A stretch of 5,066 nt of DNA from an uncultured Eubacteriales bacterium (GCA_902797345.1 CADBSL010000166.1:1-5066); one strand, 5' to 3'. Numbered from the stretch's first letter, positions 1 through 5,066 are shown. Notes: generated from the sequence alone by a model not told the origin. Made by a program: numbers and translations.

Positions 1-67
1 AGGGTGGGACTCGAACCCACAGCCTATCGGTTAACAGCCGAGTGCTCCGCCATTGAGCTACCTTGGA
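1..67 (-). tRNA. tRNA-Asn (anticodon GUU), 3' end cut by the window edge
   Basis: The reverse complement folds as a tRNA. The 5' acceptor strand TCCAAGG is at 67-61, followed by TA and a D arm GCTC/GAGC (58-55 with 47-44). The anticodon arm has the 7-nt loop CTGTTAA with anticodon GTT at 35-33. The variable loop has 5 nt, and the T arm is GTGGG/CCCAC with loop TTCGAGT. The sequence ends with CCT, the first three bases of the 3' acceptor strand expected to pair with AGG. The last four acceptor bases, the discriminator and any CCA lie outside the window. The top pair of the anticodon stem is C42/T26, a C-U mismatch (tRNA positions 27-43). The gene decodes AAC/AAU codons and has its own promoter upstream at 111-139. 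Confidence 0.96.
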
Positions 68-110
68 ACGCACCGTCCTTTGAGACCTTCATCTCTCAGC
101 GACAATAATT

Positions 111-139
111 ATTATAGCGAACCACCTGTTTTCTGTCAA
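111..139 (-). promoter_or_regulatory. Sigma-A type promoter of tRNA-Asn
   Basis: On the minus strand TTGACA (139-134) is followed by a 17-nt spacer and TATAAT (116-111). Both hexamers match the consensus perfectly. Transcription should start near 104, leaving a leader of about 37 nt before the mature tRNA 5' end at 67. This is typical of a strong stable-RNA promoter. It is back to back with the scfA promoter, whose -35 box begins 43 bp away. Confidence 0.9.
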
Positions 140-181
140 GCACTTTTTGTTCATTCCGCAATATTTACGAAGAATTTCTTG

Positions 182-210
182 TTGACGGAAATACTAAAAA
201 CTAGTACAAT
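182..210 (+). promoter_or_regulatory. Sigma-A type promoter of scfA
   Basis: TTGACG (182-187), a 17-nt spacer and TACAAT (205-210) give a near-consensus vegetative promoter. The expected start of transcription is near 216-218, inside a CACGTG palindrome (216-221). The 5' UTR before the scfA ATG would then be about 40 nt, too short for a riboswitch. The octamer ATAAAACC is repeated at 209-216 and 222-229 around the start site; whether this matters is unknown. Confidence 0.85.
192..206. promoter_or_regulatory. Inverted repeat in the scfA promoter spacer, possible operator
   Basis: TACTA (192-196), five bases, then TAGTA (202-206) form a perfect 5-bp inverted repeat. It fills most of the space between the -35 and -10 boxes and overlaps the first two bases of the -10 box. 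A repressor bound here would block RNA polymerase. The arms are short and AT-rich, so chance is a real alternative. Confidence 0.3.
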
Positions 211-244
211 AAAACCACGTGATAAAACCTTAAGAAACCTGAAA

Positions 245-250
245 GAGGTG
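245..250 (+). promoter_or_regulatory. Ribosome binding site of scfA
   Basis: GAGGTG lies 6 nt before the ATG at 257. It decides the start: the open frame extends upstream to an ATG at 53, but that start lies inside the tRNA gene and before the scfA promoter, so it cannot be on this transcript. Confidence 0.85.
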
Positions 251-256
251 CTCATA

Positions 257-406
257 ATGAAAAGAATCAAGACTTTAGAAACCAGAAACCTCGTGGAATC
301 TGCTGTACAGGGCGGATGCGGCGAATGCCAGACTTCCTGCCAGTCTGCCAGCAAGACTTCCTGCAGCATTGCCAACCAGCAGTGTGAACAGTGCAAAGAA
401 AACTAA
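257..406 (+). CDS. scfA: Six-cysteine ranthipeptide precursor (SCIFF), non-canonical cysteine pattern
   Basis: This 49-residue ribosomally made precursor is the substrate of the radical SAM maturase ScfB, encoded 77 nt downstream. The opening residues MKRIKTLETRNL and the following GGCGECQTSCQSA match the SCIFF (six cysteines in forty-five residues) family. Residues 1-20 are the leader, ending in Gly-Gly, and residues 21-49 are the Cys-rich core. Cysteines are at 21, 24, 28, 36, 43 and 46 (CX2CX3CX7CX6CX2C). As I recall the family, the usual set is 21, 24, 28, 32, 36 and 43; here 32 is Ser (AGC, 350-352) and a new Cys stands at 46. Residue 37, usually the Thr acceptor of the thioether from Cys32, is also Ser (AGC, 365-367). 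Family membership is very secure. The mature structure is unknown and probably differs from that of characterised members. ScfA carries no signal peptide. In solventogenic clostridia such peptides have been linked to quorum sensing. Confidence 0.95.
   Translation: MKRIKTLETRNLVESAVQGGCGECQTSCQSASKTSCSIANQQCEQCKEN
330..364 (+). repeat. 11-nt direct repeat inside the scfA core
   Basis: AGACTTCCTGC occurs at 330-340 and again at 354-364, exactly 24 nt (8 codons) apart. Both copies encode Thr-Ser-Cys. At the protein level CQTSCQSA (24-31) aligns with SKTSCSIA (32-39), so the core looks like a two-unit, 8-residue repeat. The first position of the second unit has lost its Cys. Confidence 0.7.
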
Positions 407-424
407 TTCTTTAACGAGGAGAAG

Positions 425-451
425 TCGCTGCAAGGGATTGCAGCGATTTTT
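425..451 (+). terminator. Intrinsic terminator/attenuator between scfA and scfB
   Basis: TCGCTGCAA (425-433) pairs perfectly with TTGCAGCGA (438-446). The 9-bp stem is closed by a GGGA loop (434-437), which fits the stable GNRA type, and TTTTT follows at 447-451. It lies 18 nt after the scfA stop codon and ends 32 nt before the scfB start. No convincing promoter lies between it and scfB, so scfB is probably transcribed by read-through. That would keep enzyme low relative to precursor and may stabilise the 3' end of the scfA mRNA. Confidence 0.88.
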
Positions 452-483
452 ACTTGTAAGAGGAAATTGAAAGGATCGATAGA

Positions 484-1869
484 ATGGTTCATAGATACCA
501 AAATAACGGATACAACATCGTGCTGGATTCCAACAGCGGCTCCATCCACGTGGTGGACCCTCTGGCTTACGACGTGATCGGGCTCTTCGAAGACCACTCC
601 GAAGAAGAGATCATCCGGGCCATGCTGGAGAAATATGCGGACACCCCGGACGTGACGGAAGAAGAGATCCGGGAGACCCTGGCGGATATCCGGCAGCTGA
701 AAAAAGACTATAAACTCTTTACCAAGGACATCTTCGCGGAGGCCGCTCCAAACCTGAAGGAGCGCCAATCCGTGATCAAGGCCCTGTGCCTCCACGTGGC
801 CCACGACTGCAACCTGCGGTGCTCCTACTGCTTCGCCTGCGAAGCGGCCTACAAAGGGGAGACCGCTTTGATGAGCTTCGAAGTGGGCAAGCGGGCACTG
901 GACTTCCTCATCGAACAGTCCGGCACAAGACGCAACCTGGAGGTGGACTTCTTCGGAGGCGAACCCCTGATGAACTGGGATGTGGTGAAACAGTTAGTGG
1001 CATACGGCCGGGAGCAGGAAAAGATCCACGACAAGAACTTCCGCTTCACCCTCACCACCAACGGCGTGCTGTTGGACGACGAAGTCATCGAATTCGCCAA
1101 CAAAGAGATGAGTAATGTGGTGTTGAGCCTGGACGGCCGGAAGGAAGTCCACGACCGGTTCCGCGTCACCCCCAACGGCAAGGGCAGCTACGATTTGGTC
1201 GTGCCGAAGTTCCAGAAGCTGGCGGAGAGCCGGAACCAGAAAGACTACTACGTCCGCGGCACCTACACCCACTACAACCGGGACTTTTCCAACGACATCC
1301 TCCACGCGGCGGATCTGGGCTTCGAACAGATCTCCTTCGAGCCGGTGGTGGGACCGGAGTCGGAGGACTACGCCCTGAAAAAGGAAGACCTGCCCCAGCT
1401 CCTGGCGGAATACGACAAGCTGGCGGTGGAAATGATCAAGAGAAAAAAAGAAGGAAGAGGCTTCACCTTCTTCCATTACATGATCGATATGACCGGTGGT
1501 CCCTGCATCGTCAAGCGGATCTCCGGGTGCGGCGTGGGGACGGAGTACATGGCCGTGACCCCCTGGGGGGATCTCTACCCCTGCCACCAGTTCGTGGACA
1601 ACCCGGACTTCCTTCTCGGGAACGTCTTCGACGGTATCAAAAACACCGAAGTCTGTGATAAATTCAAGCACTGCAACGTCTACTCTCACGAAGAATGCAG
1701 CGAATGCTTCGCGAGAATGTATTGCAGCGGAGGATGCCCCGCCAACGCATTCCACGCCACCGGGGACATCACCGGCATTTATGAATTAGGCTGCGAACTC
1801 CACCGCAAGCGGATCGAGTGCGCCATTATGATCAAGGTCGCTGAGGCTTTCGGCCCGTCCACATATTGA
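484..1869 (+). CDS. scfB: SCIFF (ranthipeptide) maturase, radical SAM/SPASM protein that forms thioether cross-links
   Basis: This 461-residue cytoplasmic enzyme should cross-link ScfA by joining a Cys sulfur to carbon of an acceptor residue. Residues 1 to about 85, beginning MVHRYQNNGYNIVLD, form the N-terminal leader-binding (RRE-like) region of the family. The radical SAM core holds CX3CX2C at C109, C113 and C116 (CNLRCSYC), which bind the 4Fe-4S cluster, and the SAM-contacting GGEP at 158-161. The C-terminal SPASM domain for two auxiliary clusters is complete: C349-X12-G362-X4-C367, then C405-X2-C408-X5-C414-X3-C418, then C437. The length fits the family. The start at 484 matches the conserved N-terminus, and AAAGGA at 470-475 is its ribosome binding site. 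C119, just after the radical SAM motif, is where I remember Ser in relatives. The last 38 bases overlap the convergent transporter gene, and the tail EAFGPSTY may be a lineage-specific extension. No terminator follows the stop codon. Confidence 0.96.
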   Translation: MVHRYQNNGYNIVLDSNSGSIHVVDPLAYDVIGLFEDHSEEEIIRAMLEKYADTPDVTEEEIRETLADIRQLKKDYKLFTKDIFAEAAPNLKERQSVIKALCLHVAHDCNLRCSYCFACEAAYKGETALMSFEVGKRALDFLIEQSGTRRNLEVDFFGGEPLMNWDVVKQLVAYGREQEKIHDKNFRFTLTTNGVLLDDEVIEFANKEMSNVVLSLDGRKEVHDRFRVTPNGKGSYDLVVPKFQKLAESRNQKDYYVRGTYTHYNRDFSNDILHAADLGFEQISFEPVVGPESEDYALKKEDLPQLLAEYDKLAVEMIKRKKEGRGFTFFHYMIDMTGGPCIVKRISGCGVGTEYMAVTPWGDLYPCHQFVDNPDFLLGNVFDGIKNTEVCDKFKHCNVYSHEECSECFARMYCSGGCPANAFHATGDITGIYELGCELHRKRIECAIMIKVAEAFGPSTY

Positions 1870-2719
1870 TCAGCGATCCAATCAAAAGCATTGCGATCCC
1901 CAGGATCATATTCCAGGTCAGGCTTTCGTGGAGCACTAGCAGCGCGATGATCGGCGCGAACATGGGCTTCACGAAGAAGGCGATGGAGGCATTGGCGGGA
2001 CCGCAGGAATCGATGGCCAGGAAGTAGCACAGATACCCGACTCCCGTCACCAACACGCCGATGTACAACACCACTAAGATGTTGCTCATGCCGATCCCGG
2101 CGATGATGGGCTTGTGCAGGATCCCCATGGGGATCAGCATCACGATGCTGCCCAGGATAAAGCTCAAACAGGTCTGAGGGATGCCGCCGATCTTCGCGAT
2201 CCGCAGTTTCCCTGCCGTGGTATATAAACCGAAGGTGACGGATGCGATCACCATACAGAGGATCCCGAAGGGGGTATTCCCCGCCGCCAGTCCGAAGGGG
2301 TTGGCCGCCACGATGAGCCCCAGCACGCTGATGCCCAGCACCAGAGCCTTCCGTTTCGTGAACCGGTCATTCACCATAAAATGAGCGAAGATCATCACGA
2401 AGATCGGGTTGGAGCAAATGATGACGGAAGCCAGATTGGCGTTGGTGTGGTCGATGCCGATCTGGAAGGCCAGCATGCTGATGCAGATGCACAGGGTCCC
2501 CAATCCGGTCAGATACAGCCAATCTCCACGGGTCAGTTTCACGGCCCGTTTTTTCATTTCCTTCACAGCGAAGGGAATCAGGAAGATGCCGCCGATGGCG
2601 AACCGGATAAAGGTCAGCTGGTATGCATCCAGCTCCTGTCCTGCGATCTTCAGCACCACTTCCATGGTGCTGAACAACAGTGCCGTTACTACGATATAAA
2701 AAATTTCTTTTTTACCCAT
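1832..2719 (-). CDS. EamA/DMT superfamily inner-membrane transporter
   Basis: This 295-residue, very hydrophobic protein is of the drug/metabolite transporter type. It shows about ten membrane segments, roughly at residues 5-22, 35-51, 67-90, 96-115, 126-141, 150-168, 182-200, 212-235, 240-260 and 266-286. The two halves resemble each other, as expected for a duplicated EamA fold. Diagnostic stretches include FIRFAIGG near 36-43, the end-of-repeat pattern HTNANLASVIICSNPIF at about 91-107, and GPANASIAFFVKPMFAPIIA with VLHESLTW in the second half. The substrate cannot be told from the sequence; characterised relatives export metabolites, amino acids or drugs. A GTG at 2728 would add three residues, but it is only 1 nt from the AGGA, whereas the ATG at 2719 is 10 nt away and is preferred. 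The 3' end overlaps scfB by 38 bp on the opposite strand. Membership of the family is firm; a role with ScfA is only a guess. Confidence 0.92.
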   Translation of the reverse strand: MGKKEIFYIVVTALLFSTMEVVLKIAGQELDAYQLTFIRFAIGGIFLIPFAVKEMKKRAVKLTRGDWLYLTGLGTLCICISMLAFQIGIDHTNANLASVIICSNPIFVMIFAHFMVNDRFTKRKALVLGISVLGLIVAANPFGLAAGNTPFGILCMVIASVTFGLYTTAGKLRIAKIGGIPQTCLSFILGSIVMLIPMGILHKPIIAGIGMSNILVVLYIGVLVTGVGYLCYFLAIDSCGPANASIAFFVKPMFAPIIALLVLHESLTWNMILGIAMLLIGSLINMWTGRKPQRP

Positions 2720-2729
2720 TGGTATCACG

Positions 2730-2736
2730 TCCTTTT
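2730..2736 (-). promoter_or_regulatory. Ribosome binding site of the EamA transporter gene
   Basis: On the minus strand AAAAGGA lies at 2736-2730. It is 10 nt before the ATG at 2719 but only 1 nt before the GTG at 2728, so it supports the ATG as the start. Confidence 0.75.
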
Positions 2737-2752
2737 CGTTCTAGACTCAAAC

Positions 2753-2787
2753 AGTACTATTGTACTACGCCTTCGGGTGAAAAAAAA
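2753..2787 (-). promoter_or_regulatory. Putative promoter and operator-like palindrome of the EamA gene
   Basis: On the minus strand TACAAT at 2764-2759 is a good -10 box, with transcription expected near 2752. At a 17-nt spacing the -35 position (2787-2782) is TTTTTT, a poor match, so the promoter may be weak or need an activator. The -10 box sits in a hyphenated palindrome, AGTAC-TATT-GTACT (2753-2766), that could bind a regulator. The 10-mer TAGTACAATA (2767-2758) is identical to the -10 region of scfA (202-211). Confidence 0.5.
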
Positions 2788-2807
2788 GAGGACATTTCTC
2801 CAAATCG

Positions 2808-2867
2808 AAAAAAATCCCCGGACATCCGAAGACGACTCTGCATCGTCCGGCCTTGTCCGGGGTTTTT
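2808..2867 (-). terminator. pheT terminator, long two-part hairpin, probably bidirectional
   Basis: CCCCGGACA (2816-2824) pairs with TGTCCGGGG (2854-2862). Inside this, CCG and GACGA (2826-2828, 2831-2835) pair with TCGTC and CGG (2843-2847, 2848-2850). On the minus strand a run of seven T follows (2814-2808), placing it as the terminator of pheT, whose stop is at 2913. On the plus strand five T follow (2863-2867), so it could also stop transcripts arriving from the scfB side. It separates pheT from the transporter gene, which therefore forms its own transcription unit. Confidence 0.88.
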
Positions 2868-2912
2868 ATCTGATTATTATTAAGCAGTTTCGCTATCCAG
2901 CTTCCAGCCTAA

Positions 2913-5066
2913 CTACATCTCTCTCAGCTTCGCATTGAATTTTTTCTGCAGCGCTTTCAGGATCGCTTCGTGAGGTCCTGTGATCTCTTCGTCCGTCAGG
3001 GTCTTGGACGGGTCTCTATACCGCAGGGAGTAAGCCATGCTCTTGAATCCCGGAGGGATCGGAGCTCCGCGGTAAACGTCGAAGAGTTCCGCCTTTTCCA
3101 GCAGTTCTCCACCGCTTTCCTTGATCGTCTTCAGGATCTCGCCGGATTCCAGTTCCGCCTTCACCAGCAGAGCGATGTCTCTTTCGATGGCCGGATACTT
3201 CGGGATCGGCTTGTAGAGGATCTCCAAATCGCTGAGTTCGAACAGCTTCTCGAAATCCAGTTCCGCCACATAGACTCTCTCCGGCAGATTGTACTGGTCC
3301 ACAACAGCGGCACCCACCTCGCCGAATTCACCGATCAGCTCGCCACCTTTGATGACAGCCGCGCACCGGCCCGGATGGAAGGTCTTGTTGTCCTTTTCCG
3401 CCTTGTATTCCGCTTCATTGATGCCCAGCTCCTTCAGCAGCCCTTCTACCACACCTTTCAGGGTGTAGAAGTCCGTATCCTTGCCGTACATCCCGATGCA
3501 GACGTTCTTCTTTTCCGTAGGCAGTCCTTCCTCCGTCTTGAAGGCGTTCAGGAAGATCCGGCCCAGTTCAAAGGCTTCAACCTTGTCGATGTACCGGGCG
3601 TTGTTCCGCTCCAGCACGTCCAGCATGTTCGGGATCAGAGTAGTCCGCATCACGCTGGTGTCCTCCCCTAAGGGGTTGATGATCTTTACGAAATCCCGCT
3701 TGTAGCTGTCTTCTGCGATGAAGATCTTGTCCACGCCGGAGGGGCTCACGAAGGAGTAGGTCTGGATCTCGTCGAGGCCCATGCCCATCAGCTTTTCCTT
3801 CACCAGATCCTCGATCTCCCGATCCGGATTCTTCTTGGCGATCTGCAGGTCCTTCGGCAGGGTGGACGGGTGGTTGTCATACCCGTACATCCGGGCCACT
3901 TCTTCCACGTAGTCGATCTCTTCCAGCAGGTCGAAGCGGACAGTGGACGGAGTGCAGATCATCACATCTCCATCGGTCTCCACCTTCACTTCCAGCTTCT
4001 CCAGGATATCTTTCATCTCCGCTGTGGTCAGCTTGATCCCCAGCAGGTCATTCACTCTATCGGTCCGGACTCTGGTGGTCACGGCCTTCATTTCTTCCGG
4101 ATACACATCCACAGCACCGGCTACGACGGTACCGGCTCCCAGCATTTCCACCAGCTGGCAGACTCTGTCCGCCGCAGTGCGGCACAGGTTCGCGTCCACG
4201 CCCTTTTCAAACCGGGCAGAGGCTTCCGTCCGCAGCCCCACCTTCTTGGCGGTCCGGCGGGTGCCGTCCGGGTCGAAGCAGGCCGCTTCCACTAAAATGG
4301 TCTGGGTATCGTTTTCGATCTCGGAATTCAGACCACCCATGATCCCCGCCAGGGCCACGCCCTTCACGGTATCATTGATCAGCAGGCTCTCGCTGTCCAG
4401 GGTCCGTTCGTTCCCGTCCAGGGTCACGAACTTCTCGCCGTCCTTCGCAGTGTCCACGATGATCTTGCCGCCTTCCACCATGTTGATGTCAAAGGCGTGC
4501 AGCGGTGTGCCGTATTCCATCATGACGTAGTTGGTGATGTCTACGATGTTGTTGATGGGACGAACGCCCGCCGCCATCAGCCGCTTCTGCATCCACCAGG
4601 GGGACTGCTCCACTTTCACATCTTTGACCACTCTGGCCACGTACCGCTTGCACAGATCCGGCCGCTTGATCTCCACGTCGATATAATTCTTCACGTCGTC
4701 GATTTCATTTTCGATCTTCACATCCGGGTATTTCAGCTCTTTTTCAAAAACCGCCGCCGCTTCCCGGGCCATCCCCAGCATGCACAGGCAGTCGGGACGG
4801 TTCGGTGTGATCTCAAAATCCACCACGTCTTCTTCCACTTCATAAGCTTTGGCAAAATCCTGTCCGGCATTGGCGCCGATGTCTTCCAGGATCCAGATCC
4901 CGTCTTTTACAGCCACCGGAACCACCTTGTCTTCGCATCCCAGTTCGCCGGCAGAGCACAGCATCCCGTCGGATTCCACGCCCCGGAGCATTCCTTTTGT
5001 GATCTTTTTCCCGTCCGGCAGGATCCCGCCGTCCAGTACCACCGGGATCCATGCGTCCTCCGTCAC
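2913..5066 (-). CDS. pheT: Phenylalanine--tRNA ligase beta subunit, 5' end outside the window
   Basis: This is the beta subunit of the (alpha-beta)2 enzyme that charges tRNA-Phe. 717 residues are visible. Full bacterial PheT has about 790-800, so about 80 N-terminal residues lie beyond the right edge, and the GTG at the edge is an internal Val codon rather than a start. In order, the visible part shows: the rest of the tRNA-binding OB domain (ITKGMLRGVESDGMLCS, residues 22-38); the TPNRPDCL motif (87-94); the B3/B4 editing domain with RPINNIVDITNYVMMEYGTPLHAFD-type sequence (169-193), GIMGG (241-245) and RFEKGVD (285-291); B5 (about 330-400), ending in EEIDYVEEVARMYGYD; the synthetase-like core with NPLGEDTSVMRTT (464-476) and FHPGR (563-567); and the FDX-ACB anticodon-binding domain (about 620-717, with PKYPAIERDIALLV and the FKSMAYSLRYRD stretch). 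Nothing looks broken. pheS is expected just upstream, off the right edge, as is any T-box leader. A hairpin terminator follows at 2808-2862. Confidence 0.98.
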   Translation of the reverse strand: MTEDAWIPVVLDGGILPDGKKITKGMLRGVESDGMLCSAGELGCEDKVVPVAVKDGIWILEDIGANAGQDFAKAYEVEEDVVDFEITPNRPDCLCMLGMAREAAAVFEKELKYPDVKIENEIDDVKNYIDVEIKRPDLCKRYVARVVKDVKVEQSPWWMQKRLMAAGVRPINNIVDITNYVMMEYGTPLHAFDINMVEGGKIIVDTAKDGEKFVTLDGNERTLDSESLLINDTVKGVALAGIMGGLNSEIENDTQTILVEAACFDPDGTRRTAKKVGLRTEASARFEKGVDANLCRTAADRVCQLVEMLGAGTVVAGAVDVYPEEMKAVTTRVRTDRVNDLLGIKLTTAEMKDILEKLEVKVETDGDVMICTPSTVRFDLLEEIDYVEEVARMYGYDNHPSTLPKDLQIAKKNPDREIEDLVKEKLMGMGLDEIQTYSFVSPSGVDKIFIAEDSYKRDFVKIINPLGEDTSVMRTTLIPNMLDVLERNNARYIDKVEAFELGRIFLNAFKTEEGLPTEKKNVCIGMYGKDTDFYTLKGVVEGLLKELGINEAEYKAEKDNKTFHPGRCAAVIKGGELIGEFGEVGAAVVDQYNLPERVYVAELDFEKLFELSDLEILYKPIPKYPAIERDIALLVKAELESGEILKTIKESGGELLEKAELFDVYRGAPIPPGFKSMAYSLRYRDPSKTLTDEEITGPHEAILKALQKKFNAKLREM

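Noticed and set aside
53..256. Upstream extension of the scfA frame to an ATG at 53
   Set aside because: It begins inside the tRNA-Asn gene and crosses both promoters; its residues do not look like a protein, and the conserved MKxIKTL start with a good ribosome binding site is at 257.
416..421. GAGGAG after the scfA stop, as a ribosome binding site for another small peptide
   Set aside because: No ATG, GTG or TTG follows at a usable distance, and the hairpin terminator begins 4 nt later.
994..1755. Long open frame of 253 codons antisense to scfB
   Set aside because: It lies wholly across a clearly real, conserved gene; its composition (Val, His, Asp-rich) is typical of the antisense of GC-third-position codons, and it has no recognisable domain.
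2725..2728. GTG at 2728 as the start of the transporter
   Set aside because: It is only 1 nt from the AGGA element; the ATG at 2719 has a normal 10-nt spacing.
2381..2938. Plus-strand frame of 185 codons opposite the transporter
   Set aside because: It is antisense to membrane-segment codons, runs through the pheT terminator and shows no family features.
2970..4530. Several plus-strand frames opposite pheT
   Set aside because: All are shadows of the conserved pheT reading frame, with no ribosome binding sites or recognisable motifs.
1..5066. CRISPR arrays, insertion sequences, phage genes or attachment sites
   Set aside because: No regularly spaced repeats, transposase or integrase genes, or terminal inverted repeats were seen; a tRNA is present, but no integrase or duplicated tRNA end lies near it.

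Overview
The window looks chromosomal and most likely comes from a member of class Clostridia (Bacillota). The main reason is the SCIFF precursor and maturase pair (scfA, scfB), a RiPP locus almost confined to that class. Consensus sigma-A type promoters, AGGAGG-like ribosome binding sites and U-tract hairpin terminators agree with this. The protein genes are fairly GC-rich and prefer C/G at third codon positions, while the intergenic stretches are AT-rich. I cannot name a genus.

Layout, left to right. Positions 1-67 hold a tRNA-Asn(GUU) on the minus strand, cut by the window edge at its 3' end, with a near-perfect promoter at 111-139. Divergent from it, a plus-strand promoter (182-210) drives scfA (257-406), a 49-residue ranthipeptide precursor. 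A 9-bp hairpin terminator (425-451) follows, and then scfB (484-1869), the radical SAM/SPASM maturase with an N-terminal peptide-recognition region. The 3' end of scfB overlaps by 38 bp, tail to tail, with an EamA/DMT-family transporter gene on the minus strand (1832-2719). Upstream of the transporter are its own putative -10 box and a long hairpin (2816-2862) that terminates the next minus-strand gene, pheT. The pheT gene (2913-5066) encodes the phenylalanyl-tRNA synthetase beta subunit and runs off the right edge, so its N-terminus is missing.

How the parts work together. ScfB should bind the leader of ScfA and install thioether bridge(s) between Cys sulfur and backbone-adjacent carbon of an acceptor residue. 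The terminator between the two genes should give much more precursor than enzyme. No dedicated protease, SecDF or peptide ABC exporter is visible here. The EamA transporter is the only membrane protein in the window, and any link to the peptide is speculative. tRNA-Asn and pheT are housekeeping flanks.

The most interesting point is that this ScfA departs from the canonical SCIFF pattern exactly where the characterised cross-link is made. The usual Cys32 donor and Thr37 acceptor are both Ser, and a sixth Cys appears instead at position 46. The scfA and transporter promoters also share a 10-mer at the -10 box, and scfB has no terminator of its own before the antisense transporter gene.
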